DNA of 44,868 nucleotides from Methanoculleus sp. MH98A. GTDB taxonomy: Archaea > Halobacteriota > Methanomicrobia > Methanomicrobiales > Methanoculleaceae. How positions within the stretch are numbered: the stretch's first letter is position 1; each line of letters begins with the position of its first letter. Below the pieces are notes generated by a model. The model was not told the origin of the DNA and made no database searches. It saw nothing but the letters and a program-made list of their open reading frames with translations. The stretch is taken from the NCBI RefSeq assembly GCF_000691865.1, contig NZ_JMIO01000017.1, forward strand, positions 1 to 44,868, read 5' to 3'. A program made the translations under genes and the position numbers. Shown in pieces: positions 25,420-33,578 of the stretch.

Positions 25420-26201
25420 GTCGCCGCCCTTACCCCCATCCTTCGCCACTCCCAGAGAATATACGCGACACCGATGACCGAGAAGACGAATACCGCCGCT
25501 TCGGTCACGAAGAGACCGTACATCTGGACGAGGTAGACGGCGGCGACGTCCACGGCGGCGTGCCAGACGACGGCGAGGGCGAGGAGCGCCTTTCTGCCGT
25601 AGACAATAGATGCCAGCACCATAAGCGACCAGGCGATGTGCAGGGGGATGACCATCATCCGCTCGGCGAGACCGATCGCGATCTCGAGCGGCGTGATCGC
25701 CTGGATGGCCTCTACCTGCGCCATGACAGCAGGGTCGTCGGGCAGGAAGAGCATCGACCCGTCGCTCGTGATGATGATGTAGGAGACCATGCTCGTGAGC
25801 ACCAGGAGCGCGACGAAGATGCTCTCGACGCCGCCCCACCCGGCCCCGAACTGGAGGGCATTCTCCCGGGTGAGAGCGATCTCCCGGCGCCGGAAGTAGT
25901 AGCGGTAGACGAGGTAGCGGCCAACCTCCTCGAAGAGCCCGGCAAGGAGGCCGAGGTAGACGGCGATGACGGCAACCGCAACCGTCGTTCCCATCGGCAG
26001 GGCGGCGAGGTAGAGCGGGGTCTGCGTCACGAGGACGAGCGGCGCGTGGACGATCTGCACGACGATGAAGAAGAGGGCGCCGAGGGCGAAGATCCGCCAC
26101 GGGACCCCGAACCTTCTCACGATCCAATAACCGAGCGCGAGCGGGATGGCAATCTCAAGAAAGATGACGACGGCGAACGTGGCGACAACCAGCGGGTCCA
26201 T
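25416..26201 (-). CDS. YhfC-family intramembrane metalloprotease-like protein
   Basis: This is a polytopic membrane protein of 261 residues with about seven hydrophobic segments. It has the family's core GLFEEVGRYLVYRYYFRRR (EEVGR at about 91-95), then FGAGWGGVESIFV, and later ERMMVIPLHIAWSLMVL and a WHAAVD. The paired Glu and the two His would be the metal site if it is an active CPBP-like protease. The frame is open to a GTG at 26240, but the TATA-like palindrome at 26219-26230 lies about 25 bases before the ATG at 26201, so I take 26201 as a leaderless start. It converges with thiL (4-base overlap) and diverges from the acyltransferase. Confidence 0.8.
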   Translation of the reverse strand: MDPLVVATFAVVIFLEIAIPLALGYWIVRRFGVPWRIFALGALFFIVVQIVHAPLVLVTQTPLYLAALPMGTTVAVAVIAVYLGLLAGLFEEVGRYLVYRYYFRRREIALTRENALQFGAGWGGVESIFVALLVLTSMVSYIIITSDGSMLFLPDDPAVMAQVEAIQAITPLEIAIGLAERMMVIPLHIAWSLMVLASIVYGRKALLALAVVWHAAVDVAAVYLVQMYGLFVTEAAVFVFSVIGVAYILWEWRRMGVRAAT

Positions 26202-26218
26202 TGGGGAGAATATTTTGG

Positions 26219-26250
26219 CTAAATATTTAACGATTGTCACTGTACAGTGA
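26219..26250. promoter_or_regulatory. Symmetric divergent promoter with a 14-bp perfect palindrome
   Basis: A palindromic AT-rich TAAATATTTA (26220-26229) can serve as a TATA box in both directions. Seven bases further right, TCACTGTACAGTGA (26237-26250) is a perfect 14-base palindrome. It sits between the YhfC-like gene and the acyltransferase, at about the place where rightward transcription would begin, so it is a good candidate for a dimeric repressor site. Confidence 0.6.
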
Positions 26251-26269
26251 GGAAAGGATCCCGATAGCC

Positions 26270-27376
26270 ATGAAAACAGAGCACCCGGGGGCGGTCACCG
26301 AAGGCGGGAGCACCCCGGGGGGCCGGTTCTCGAACAACTTCGACTTCCTGCGGTTCGCGGCGGCGGCGATGATCGTCTTCGCGCACGCCTACGCCCTCAG
26401 GCTCGGCTATGTCGGGATAGGGATGTACGACCCGGTCATACTCGTGGCGCAGGCAGGGCTCGCCGCCCTCCTCGTCACCAGCGGCTACCTGATTGCGATG
26501 AGCTGGGAGTCGACCGCATCGCCGCTCCGGTTCGCCTGGAAGCGGTTCCTCCGGGTGATCCCGGCCCTCGTCGTCGCGATCCTCGTCACGCTCTTCGTCA
26601 TCGGCCCGCTGCTGACATCCCTCCCGGGGGAGGAGTATTTCGCCGCCCTCTTCTCCCCGGCAGCGTTCTTTACCGCTCCCTACTTTGAAGACGGATCGGT
26701 GATAGGCCTCTTCCAGGGCAATCCGTGGACCTACGTCAACGGGTCGCTCTGGACGATACCCGTCGAGGTCATGATGTACGGGGTCGTCGCGGCCATCGGG
26801 ATCGCCGGGCTCCTGCACCGGGGGGGTGCCATCGCCGCCCTTGCCGTAGTAAACATCCTGGCCTGGATGTACTGGTTCGACGATCCCCGGATGGCGAAGG
26901 TCCGGTTCACCCTCTACTTCCTCGCCGGGGCCTTCCTCTACCTCCACCGCCATCGCATCGCCTACCGGCCGGTCGTCGCCGGGGCGCTGCTCCTGCTGCT
27001 CGGGCTCTCGGCCATGACCCCCTACGTGACCGTCGCCGGGGTGATCGCCATCCCCTACCTCACCATCTACGCCGCGCACATCCCGATCCCGTTCCTGAGC
27101 ACCTTCGGGAGACCGGGAGACTTCTCCTACGGCATCTACATCTATCACTACCCGGTTCAGCAGGCGCTGATCCAGGTCACGGCAAACGCGCTCCTTCTTC
27201 CGGCGCTCTTCGGGCTCTCGTTTGCGGTGACGTTCGCTCTCGCGTTCCTCTCCTGGCACGCCGTCGAGAAGCCGGCTCTCGCGGCAAAGAGCCTCGGCAC
27301 CGACGATCTGCGGAGGAGACTCAGGCTCCCGTCCCTGCCGGAGTCCCTCACCGCATGGTGGATTGCCCGGAAGTGA
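26270..27376 (+). CDS. Acyltransferase 3-family membrane protein (OafA/YrhL-like)
   Basis: The 368-residue protein has about ten membrane segments and starts its core with NNFDFLRFAAAAMIVFAHAYAL, the typical opening with the catalytic-type His. It also has SGYLIAMSWE, RFLRVIPALVVAI, WTIPVEVMMY and ends with FSYGIYIYHYPVQQALI, all hallmarks of acyltransferase family 3, which moves acetyl or other acyl groups onto sugars of surface glycans. The frame is open to a TTG at 26234, but the ATG at 26270 fits the promoter better. The role is probably modification of a surface glycan or glycolipid; the substrate is unknown. Confidence 0.92.
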   Translation: MKTEHPGAVTEGGSTPGGRFSNNFDFLRFAAAAMIVFAHAYALRLGYVGIGMYDPVILVAQAGLAALLVTSGYLIAMSWESTASPLRFAWKRFLRVIPALVVAILVTLFVIGPLLTSLPGEEYFAALFSPAAFFTAPYFEDGSVIGLFQGNPWTYVNGSLWTIPVEVMMYGVVAAIGIAGLLHRGGAIAALAVVNILAWMYWFDDPRMAKVRFTLYFLAGAFLYLHRHRIAYRPVVAGALLLLLGLSAMTPYVTVAGVIAIPYLTIYAAHIPIPFLSTFGRPGDFSYGIYIYHYPVQQALIQVTANALLLPALFGLSFAVTFALAFLSWHAVEKPALAAKSLGTDDLRRRLRLPSLPESLTAWWIARK

Positions 27377-27666
27377 CGGGCGCGAGAACCTCCTCGAGGA
27401 TCTCGACCGCATCTTTGACGTAGCGGGGGCAGAGCGTCCGGGTGAGGTTCTCTTCGCGTGCCCGGGCAAGTCCTTCGCCGGTCGAGAGATTACACCCAAG
27501 GAGTTCGGTGCATGAGACGGTGCCGTTTTTCTCGACAAAACGTGGCTGCCCGGATGATGAACTCTTCGGGCACCCCGGCACCATCCGCGAAGACCGAGCT
27601 GACCGCCTGTGCACAGTTGTAGCCCCGCATGAAGCGGGAGACCGCCTCTTTTGCCCTGTTTCCCAT
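27348..27666 (-). pseudogene. C_GCAxxG_C_C family protein, internally deleted and frameshifted
   Basis: The first part, from ATG 27666, reads MGNRAKEAVSRFMRGYNCAQAV and on to EEFIIRAAT, the usual start of this redox-Cys family. A different frame then gives FVEKNGTVSCTELLGCNLS through to a stop at 27348, the usual end. The middle of the family, about 50 residues with the Gly-rich and GETCGA (GCAxxG) motif, is absent, and the join at about 27541-27546 is out of frame. So this is a single deletion that also broke the frame. The product would lack its central cysteines, and I call it a pseudogene. It overlaps the end of the acyltransferase by 29 bases. Confidence 0.75.
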
Positions 27667-27792
27667 GTGATTCGGAGGTTGCGCACCGGAGGCCTTCAAA
27701 CTTCCCCGGCAGGCACGATACCGGAATGGTTTAAGAACCCACCCGAGAAAGTAGACGTATTACGGGAATCCTTTCCCGAGCAGGGGTTAACC

Positions 27793-28964
27793 ATGAAAAG
27801 GACTGCACTGATCATCGCCCTGATCGTCGCTCTGGTTCCGGCGGTTGCCGGGGCGGAAGCTCCTATCACGGCGTATCGACGGGGGGCATCGTCAACGACG
27901 TTGCGATCACCGGCGACGGGAGGTATATGGTTGCGGGAACGAGCAACGGGGGCATCGTCTGCCTGCAGCGGGACGGCACCGTCCCCTGGAACGTGAGCGC
28001 CCCCGGCGCGGTGACCGCGGTTGCCGTCGCCGGGGACTACGTTGCCGCCGGAACCGGGGGAGGCGACGTGCTCCTCTTCGACGGGAGCGGCGGCCGCTAC
28101 TGGACGAAGAGCGTCACGGGATCCGTTCGCGACCTTGCTTTCGCGGGTGACGGGCGGGCGCTCGCGGTGGCGGGCGATCGCCTCGTTCTCTTCAGCAACC
28201 TCGGGAAGGAGGAGTGGAACCGCGCCATGCAGCCGGGCGCCCGCTCCGGCGACACCCGACCGTACGTTACGTCCGTCGCTTTCACGCAGGACGGCAAATT
28301 CATCGTCGCCGGGAGCAGCAACGGTGCCATCCTCTTCATGAACAGGGAGGGGAACCTGATCTGGGAGGGGCTTGCCCGTGACGTAGTTACCGCGGTCGAC
28401 GTCTCCCGTGACGGATCGGTTGTCGCCGCCGGGGGCCGGGACCGCGCTCTCCAGGTTTACGGCCGGGCGGGGGGCCTCCCCTGGGCTCTTCCCACCGGAG
28501 CGCCGATCCTGGCGCTCGCTCTCTCCGGTGACGGGAAGTTCGCAGTCGTCGGCAAGGAGGGCGGCGACGTGGAATGCTACCGGCCGAACGACGACCTGCT
28601 CTGGAAGAACCGGACGGGAAGCAACGTCCCCGCCGTGGACGTCTCCCGGCGCGGCGAGGCCGTCGCGGCCGGGAATGCAGGCGGAACCGTATACCTCTGG
28701 AACAGCAACGGCGACGCGCGCTGGTCGTTCGACGCCGGTACCGCCGTTATCGCGGTCGCCCTCTCGAATAACGGCGACTACCTCGCCGCGGGTGCGGGCG
28801 AGCGGGCTTACATCTTCCGGACGGCCGACGATCCGATGACGGCGATGGCGGAAGGGACGGAGGGCGCCACGACGGAACCGACCGAGGCCGGCGGGGCGGG
28901 TGCGCTCATCGGGCTCCTCGCCGTCGCTGCCGCCGGTGCTGCAGGCCGTCTCCGGCGCCGGTGA
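27793..28964 (+). pseudogene. Secreted WD40/PQQ-like beta-propeller protein; apparent 1-base frameshift after the signal peptide
   Basis: ATG 27793 begins a clear signal peptide (KRTALIIALIVALVPAVAGA). The mature protein continues in another frame: GSSYHGVSTGGIVNDVAITGDG, followed by about seven repeats of some 40 residues with patterns such as AVDVSRDGSVVAAGGRDRALQVY and ALSNNGDYLAAGAGERAYIF, i.e. propeller blades. It ends with an acidic Thr/Glu linker, a hydrophobic GAGALIGLLAVAAAGAAG and RLRRR, like an archaeal sorting signal. Adding one base at about 27855, in a G-rich run, joins the parts (390 residues). Without that, translation from an internal ATG (27927) would lack the signal peptide. 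I suspect a sequencing error. Confidence 0.75.
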
Positions 28965-29146
28965 CCAGGAACGGGGGACTCCCCTGTTCTGCAGATTTTT
29001 ACGTAGACGTAGCCTCGCAACCAGGGGCCTCGAGACACGGCGTTACAGCCGCATCGGTCATGTCTTTCGGATCGGATGAACGTGTACGCGGTGCTGCTTC
29101 GCCCGTTCTCCCTGCCGGGGAACCTTAATGCCACCTGACGGTATGA

Positions 29147-30901
29147 ATGCGGGCCATGGCAATGGATTCTGCGGGTCGGGCTGTGGCCGGCATGCTCATC
29201 GTGCTGTCTCTACTGGCCTTCGTCATACCCGCGGCGGCGGGACAGGAGAACACGAGCAGCCCGGACACCGGCGTGCAGGACCTGTACCTCTACATGGGCT
29301 GGAAGGATCTCGTCGAGTTGTATACCCGAGGAGATGCATCCGACGAGCGGCTGGACGGTTACGTGCGGCTCTCGCCCGACGGCGAGGATATCGAACTGGA
29401 GGGGGTGCGGTTCCGGGGCACTTCTTCGCGGGAGTTGCCGAAAAAGTCGTTCAGCATCCGGTTTAACGAATCTCAGGAGTTCCTCTTCGGCAGCACCGAT
29501 ATGAACCTGAAGGCCACCTACACCGATCCCACGATGATGCGGGAGAGGCTGTCGATGGACCTCTTCCACGCTCTCGGGCAGCTGGCGCCGAGGACGAGGT
29601 ACTTCGACCTGTACATCAACGACATCTACGAAGGCCTGTACGTTCACGTAGAGCGGGTCGACGGGGATCTGCTCGCAAGCAACGGCCTGAATCCTGCAGG
29701 AACACTGGTTGCCGACGATTTCCGGGGCAACTTCGGCCTGCCGGGGGTCGACCGCCTCTCGGTCTTCGGGTATCCCATCGAGGAGCAGGACGATCCGGAA
29801 GCGTTTCTCGCACAGACCATGGACAGCCGGGGCGAACCGGACTGGGGAGCGGTCCGTGACCTTGTCGCCTGGGTCTACCGGACTCCTGCCGGCCCGGAGT
29901 TCGAAGAAGGCTTCGTCGAGCGGTTCGATGAGGACAATTTCATCGACTGGCTGGCAATCCATTACCTCATCGGCGATGTCGACTCTTTCGGCGACGACTA
30001 CTGGCTCTACCTGGACACCGACAATCCGGATGCGGAATGGAAGGTCATACCCTGGGACAAGGATCTGACGTTCGGTTCGCATACCCGGAGAAGCGCTACG
30101 GTCAACGATTATTTCGGGTACGAGTCGGCGATAGCAAGCGGCTGGGACAACGACCTGGTGGAAAAGTTCCTCGAGACTCCCGCGCTCCGCGAAAGGCTCG
30201 ATCGGCGCATGGCGTTCCTGATGGACGGTGTCTTCACCGAAGACTACTATGCCGGGCAGCTCGCTCTCCACACAGAGGCGATCGGGGAGAGGCTGAACAT
30301 CACGCCGGGGGAGGACGCGTTCGAGCTGCACCCGCAGAACCACCACGGCGATCTCGGTTACCTGGCATACCACACCGAAACGGTGCTGGATTTCGTGCGG
30401 CTCCGGTACCGGTTCATCGAGAGAGCGATCACGCCCGGCTCCGGGGAACCCTATACCGCCTCCGTCGAGATACCGGCTGAGCCGGAGGGGAGCACCGTCT
30501 CCTTCACCGATCCCGGCGGGTGGGTGATTGCAACCTTCGAGGTCTCGGAAGTGACGGAGCCGGGCACGATCACCGCTACGGTGAACGGGACGCCGGAGAA
30601 TCCCGGCATCGACCGGCGCTGGGAGTTCGATGCGGGCGATGCCGACGTCAGCGGCGAACTGACCCTTTACTATAGGAACGACGTCGAATCGTGCTGCTTC
30701 CCGATAGAGAACTGGTTCGTCAGTGACGCGGCGGTCAGGGATGACCGTTACTCCCAATGGGACCTGCGGATCGTTTGGGAGAGCGAGTCCGGGAACAGGA
30801 CGGCGCTCGACACCTACGTCAACCCGTATTCGAACAAAGCGTCTGCGGACGTCTCGCTGCAGGGAACGACGCGGTTCGAGGTGGTGCTGCCGGATCGGTA
30901 A
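29147..30901 (+). CDS. Secreted CotH-like kinase-family protein
   Basis: The 584-residue protein has an N-terminal signal segment ending near PAAAGQ. The CotH core follows: GVRFRGTSSRELPKKSFSIRF (ATP-contacting Lys), LKATYTDPTMMRERLS, YEGLYVHVERVDGDLL, and the acidic IPWDKDLTFGSHTR, which holds the metal-binding Asp pair. These are the conserved residues of CotH kinases, which phosphorylate secreted proteins in spore-formers and occur widely in extracellular proteins. After about residue 430 there is a beta-rich C-terminal part with no membrane anchor. Several start codons are close together (29147, 29156, 29162); all keep the signal. Targets are unknown; the neighbouring secreted propeller could be one. 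Confidence 0.83.
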   Translation: MRAMAMDSAGRAVAGMLIVLSLLAFVIPAAAGQENTSSPDTGVQDLYLYMGWKDLVELYTRGDASDERLDGYVRLSPDGEDIELEGVRFRGTSSRELPKKSFSIRFNESQEFLFGSTDMNLKATYTDPTMMRERLSMDLFHALGQLAPRTRYFDLYINDIYEGLYVHVERVDGDLLASNGLNPAGTLVADDFRGNFGLPGVDRLSVFGYPIEEQDDPEAFLAQTMDSRGEPDWGAVRDLVAWVYRTPAGPEFEEGFVERFDEDNFIDWLAIHYLIGDVDSFGDDYWLYLDTDNPDAEWKVIPWDKDLTFGSHTRRSATVNDYFGYESAIASGWDNDLVEKFLETPALRERLDRRMAFLMDGVFTEDYYAGQLALHTEAIGERLNITPGEDAFELHPQNHHGDLGYLAYHTETVLDFVRLRYRFIERAITPGSGEPYTASVEIPAEPEGSTVSFTDPGGWVIATFEVSEVTEPGTITATVNGTPENPGIDRRWEFDAGDADVSGELTLYYRNDVESCCFPIENWFVSDAAVRDDRYSQWDLRIVWESESGNRTALDTYVNPYSNKASADVSLQGTTRFEVVLPDR

Positions 30902-30972
30902 GAGGAGCCGGAGAGGAACTCCACCCGGGGATAGGCAAGGAGCGCCGCGAAAGAGAGTTACCCCCAACAAAA

Positions 30973-31055
30973 CTTCGCGTTCTTCGCGGCTTCGCGTGAG
31001 GTGAAGTGTAGGGGGCAGCGACAAGGTCTCACGCGAAGAGCGCGAAGCCGCGAAG
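30973..31055. repeat. Imperfect long inverted repeat
   Basis: A 28-base arm at 30973-31000 and another at 31028-31055 are reverse complements at their outer seven and inner eleven bases (CTTCGCG and CTTCGCGTGAG) but differ in the middle. Both are built of repeated CTTCGCG units. The pair forms a long stem over a 27-base loop just after the CotH gene. Confidence 0.5.
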
Positions 31056-31078
31056 GGGCTACGTCGTCTCTCAACCGA

Positions 31079-31122
31079 AGGGGCTGCGCCCCTCTCGACA
31101 CCCCCGGCGACCTGCGGTCGCC
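31079..31122. repeat. Two adjacent perfect hairpins between cotH-like gene and tRNA-Ala
   Basis: AGGGGC-TGC-GCCCCT (31079-31093) and GGCGACC-TGC-GGTCGCC (31106-31122) are perfect stems with the same TGC loop. They lie between convergent genes and may end one or both transcripts. The second shares its ACCTGCGGT core with a hairpin near 20540. Confidence 0.55.
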
Positions 31123-31164
31123 TATGGACAGATGAATCTCGCGAAAATAATAATAAAGAACCGA

Positions 31165-31236
31165 TGGACCCGGCGGGATTTGAACCCGCGGCCTCTACGT
31201 TGCGAACGTAGCGATCTACCCCTGATCTACGAGCCC
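31165..31236 (-). tRNA. tRNA-Ala (anticodon CGC)
   Basis: The 72-base sequence folds as a full cloverleaf. The acceptor stem GGGCTCG pairs with CGGGTCC and includes the G3-U70 wobble pair that marks alanine tRNAs; the discriminator is A. The anticodon arm CTACG-TTCGCAA-CGTAG places CGC at positions 34-36, reading GCG. The T arm has GGTTCAAATCC. CCA is not encoded. It lies downstream of the tfb gene on the same strand. Confidence 0.95.
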
Positions 31237-31248
31237 GAAGATATGAGA

Positions 31249-32262
31249 TCAGAGTATGATCTCGATATCTAATTTTTCTGCCAGTTCCTTATATCTGTTC
31301 CTGATCGTGACCTCTGTCACGCCCGCAACCTCGGCGACTTCGCGCTGGGTGCGCCGCTCTCCGCCGAGGATCGACGAGATGTAAATGGCGGCCGCAGCGA
31401 CGCCCGTCGGGCCTCTGCCGCTCGTAAGTTCGCGCTCGCCGGCCTGCCGGAGGATCTCGACCGCACGGCTCTGGACCTCACCCTTCAGGTTCAGGCCCGA
31501 GCAGAAGCGCGGTACGTAGTCGATCGGGGACGTCGGCAGGAGCTTTAACCCGAGCTCGCGGGAGATGAACCGGTAGGTGCGGCCGATCTCCTTACGGGAT
31601 ACACGGGATACCTCGGCAATCTCATCAAGCGTCCGGGGAACGCTGCACTGGCGGCATGCCGCATACAGCGCCGCCGCCGCGACACCCTCGATACTCCGGC
31701 CGCGGATCAGGTTCTTGTCCACCGCGTCGCGGTAGACGACCGCGGCGGTCTCGCGCACGTTCCGGGGCAGACCGAGCGCGGAGGCCATCCGGTCCAGTTC
31801 CGAGAGCGCGAACGCCAGGTTCCGCTCGGTCGCGTTCGAGACACGGATACGCCGCTGCCACTTCCGGAGCCGGTAGAGCTGGGCGCGGTTCTTGCTCGAG
31901 ATCGCGCGGCCGTAGGAGTCACGGTTCCGCCAGTCGATCATCGTCGAGAGACCCTTGTCGTGGATCGTGAACGTCATCGGTGCGCCGACACGGGAGCGCT
32001 TCATGCGCTGGTCGTGGTCGAATGCACGCCACTCGGGGCCGCGGTCGATGAACTCCTCGTCGAGGACGAGACCGCAGTTCTGGCATACGAGTTCCGCGCG
32101 CTCGTAGTCGTGGACGAGCTGGCGACTGCCGCACTCGGGGCAGACGGACTGGACGCTCTCTTCGGTGCGCTTCTTCTCCGTCTCCTTGACCTTCTGCTCC
32201 CCTCTCTTCTTCAGGGCCTCACGCTGCAACTGCAGCTGTTTTAGTTTTTCTACTTCAGCCAT
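31249..32262 (-). CDS. tfb: Transcription initiation factor TFB
   Basis: The 337-residue protein has the N-terminal zinc ribbon CPECG...CQNCG (C41, C44, C60, C63), the B-reader/linker region ([21 protein letters not shown]), and two cyclin-like repeats, the first with [29 protein letters not shown] and the second with [41 protein letters not shown], the helix-turn-helix that reads the BRE. It recruits RNA polymerase to TBP-bound promoters. A charged extension of about 38 residues precedes the zinc ribbon. It follows the gar1-like gene by 11 bases with an AGGTG site, in an operon order common in Euryarchaeota. Confidence 0.98.
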   Translation of the reverse strand: MAEVEKLKQLQLQREALKKRGEQKVKETEKKRTEESVQSVCPECGSRQLVHDYERAELVCQNCGLVLDEEFIDRGPEWRAFDHDQRMKRSRVGAPMTFTIHDKGLSTMIDWRNRDSYGRAISSKNRAQLYRLRKWQRRIRVSNATERNLAFALSELDRMASALGLPRNVRETAAVVYRDAVDKNLIRGRSIEGVAAAALYAACRQCSVPRTLDEIAEVSRVSRKEIGRTYRFISRELGLKLLPTSPIDYVPRFCSGLNLKGEVQSRAVEILRQAGERELTSGRGPTGVAAAAIYISSILGGERRTQREVAEVAGVTEVTIRNRYKELAEKLDIEIIL

Positions 32263-32273
32263 CGATTATACAC

Positions 32274-32498
32274 CTATCTCGCAAAGATCTTCTCGCCAAC
32301 CTGCACGGAGCAGCCGTTGTAGCAGAGGACTACGGCATAAGGCGATGATATATTCCCAAATATGTCAACGACCTTCCCTACGGGTTTTAACCGGCGATCC
32401 ACTGCCTCGCCGTAGAGGCGGGGCAACTGAGCAGCATCACATCGCAAGATTAACAAGCGATTGCCGCAAACACTTACAGAACGACCGATTAACCGCAA
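32274..32498 (-). CDS. gar1: Gar1-like H/ACA ribonucleoprotein subunit
   Basis: The 74-residue protein has the core Gar1 beta-barrel pattern LKPVGKVVDIFGNISSPYAVVLCYNG followed by VGEKIFAR, matching the family's xIGKVxDIFGPVxxPYxxV. Gar1 is part of the H/ACA complex that turns uridine into pseudouridine in rRNA. The start is a TTG preceded by a GAGGT ribosome-binding site about seven bases away. It is the first gene before tfb, an arrangement known in other Euryarchaeota, which supports the call. Confidence 0.88.
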   Translation of the reverse strand: MRLIGRSVSVCGNRLLILRCDAAQLPRLYGEAVDRRLKPVGKVVDIFGNISSPYAVVLCYNGCSVQVGEKIFAR

Positions 32499-32541
32499 AC
32501 TGCAACCTCTAAGGGGTACTATACCCGGGCGTATTTAGTAA

Positions 32542-32573
32542 CATATATATATTAACCGCTAGAGTATAAAAAG
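32542..32573 (-). promoter_or_regulatory. TATA box of gar1-tfb and T-run ending the SRP19-PHP transcript
   Basis: ATATATATATT at 32543-32553 lies about 45 bases before the TTG of gar1, which leaves a leader long enough for the GAGGT site. Just upstream (32566-32573 on the leftward strand) a run of T follows the end of the PHP gene and could be its terminator. Confidence 0.55.
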
Positions 32574-32600
32574 CTTTTGCTAAATTATAAATACCACATC

Positions 32601-33245
32601 TCACTTCTGAAGAAGCCGATTAATATCCCGGGAAAGCGCCTCCCGGGATTCCGCCTCCGTCAGCCCCGCGCCGAGCGCGACCGCCCACCGTGCATCCTTT
32701 GAGAGCAGATCGGACGGAGCATGCGTATCGGAATCGACCACGAGCCGGCACCCGGCCTCCCGCGCCACCCGGACCACGTGGCCGTTGGTGCGGTTATGCC
32801 CCCCTCGCGAGGTGATCTCGAGCGCCACCCCGTGCTCCGCGGCCATCCGCGCATCCTCGATCGCTATGAGTCCGGGGTGGCCGAGCACGTCCACGTACTC
32901 ACACGTGCATGCCGCGCGGTTGGTTCCCGGGGCGACCGGTTCCACCACCGTCTCGCCGTGCACCACGACGATATCGGCGCCGAACTTCTTCGCATCGCGT
33001 GCAAACGCCCCTATCAGGGACGGTGGGACATGGGTGAGTTCCACCCCGACGAGCAGGTTCACGCCGTAGCACCGCGCAGACTCACGGACGCCCTCTACCG
33101 CCCCCACCAGGTGCCGGAGGTTCGAGGCGTCCGCGTGGTCGGTGATCGCGAGCGTCTCGTAGCCGAGCACGGCGGCCCGGCGAACCAGTTCCGTCGGGAG
33201 GAGTTCGCCGTCGGAGAGGATGGTATGGGTGTGCAGATCGTACAT
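32601..33245 (-). CDS. PHP-domain metal-dependent phosphoesterase
   Basis: The 214-residue protein has the PHP metal motifs in order: MYDLHTHTILSDGE, ETLAITDHAD, LLVGVELTHV, DIVVVHGETV, VLGHPGL, LEITSR and LVVDSDTHAPSD. These residues hold the metal cluster of the PHP superfamily (histidinol phosphatase-like and similar hydrolases). The substrate is not evident. I start it at the ATG at 33245, six bases after the SRP19 stop; the frame is open further upstream but only within the SRP19 gene. It may be co-transcribed with SRP19. Confidence 0.88.
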   Translation of the reverse strand: MYDLHTHTILSDGELLPTELVRRAAVLGYETLAITDHADASNLRHLVGAVEGVRESARCYGVNLLVGVELTHVPPSLIGAFARDAKKFGADIVVVHGETVVEPVAPGTNRAACTCEYVDVLGHPGLIAIEDARMAAEHGVALEITSRGGHNRTNGHVVRVAREAGCRLVVDSDTHAPSDLLSKDARWAVALGAGLTEAESREALSRDINRLLQK

Positions 33246-33250
33246 CGCGG

Positions 33251-33523
33251 TCACTTCCGGCCGGCAAGACCGCTCGCAACCTTCCGGATCAGGTCTTCCT
33301 TGCTCCCCTCCCATTCCACCACGACCCGGCCTTCACGCTCGGCCCACCGGGCGGGATGATGGCGCTCCTCTACCCGGTGCGGGACCTTCATCTTGCGCAG
33401 GACGGCCTCGACGGCAGGAAGTTCCGGGGACTTCACGCCGAAACTTTTGGCAACGCGACGCCCCTCCCGCCGCTCGAGCGTGGCGTCGAAGTAACAGGGG
33501 TACAGGATGCGTTCAGCGCTCAT
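33251..33523 (-). CDS. srp19: Signal recognition particle 19 kDa protein
   Basis: The 90-residue protein begins with ERILYPCYFDATLERREGRRV, the SRP19 signature (the Y-P-x-Y-x-D and R-x-G-R-R-x blocks that bind 7S RNA), followed by VEAVLRKMKVPHRVEERHHPARWAEREGRV. It stabilises SRP RNA for SRP54 binding. Its ATG is about 27 bases from a TATA element at 33547-33553 with no ribosome-binding site, so the message is probably leaderless and shares a promoter region with hypB. Confidence 0.95.
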   Translation of the reverse strand: MSAERILYPCYFDATLERREGRRVAKSFGVKSPELPAVEAVLRKMKVPHRVEERHHPARWAEREGRVVVEWEGSKEDLIRKVASGLAGRK

Positions 33524-33545
33524 AGTTGTATGATCTAGGTGGTTA

Positions 33546-33555
33546 ACCTATAAAC
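33546..33555. promoter_or_regulatory. Shared TATA element between srp19 and hypB
   Basis: The sequence ACCTATAAAC lies about 27 bases from the ATG of srp19 on one side and about 27 bases from the ATG of hypB (33579) on the other. Neither gene has a ribosome-binding site. The simplest reading is one TATA element used in both directions to make two leaderless messages. Confidence 0.5.
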
Positions 33556-33578
33556 AGATCATGATCACAGTACATACC

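Noticed and set aside
29210-31024. A 604-codon leftward open frame across the CotH-like gene
   Set aside because: The rightward frame has a signal peptide and CotH motifs; the antisense frame has none and also covers the hairpin region.
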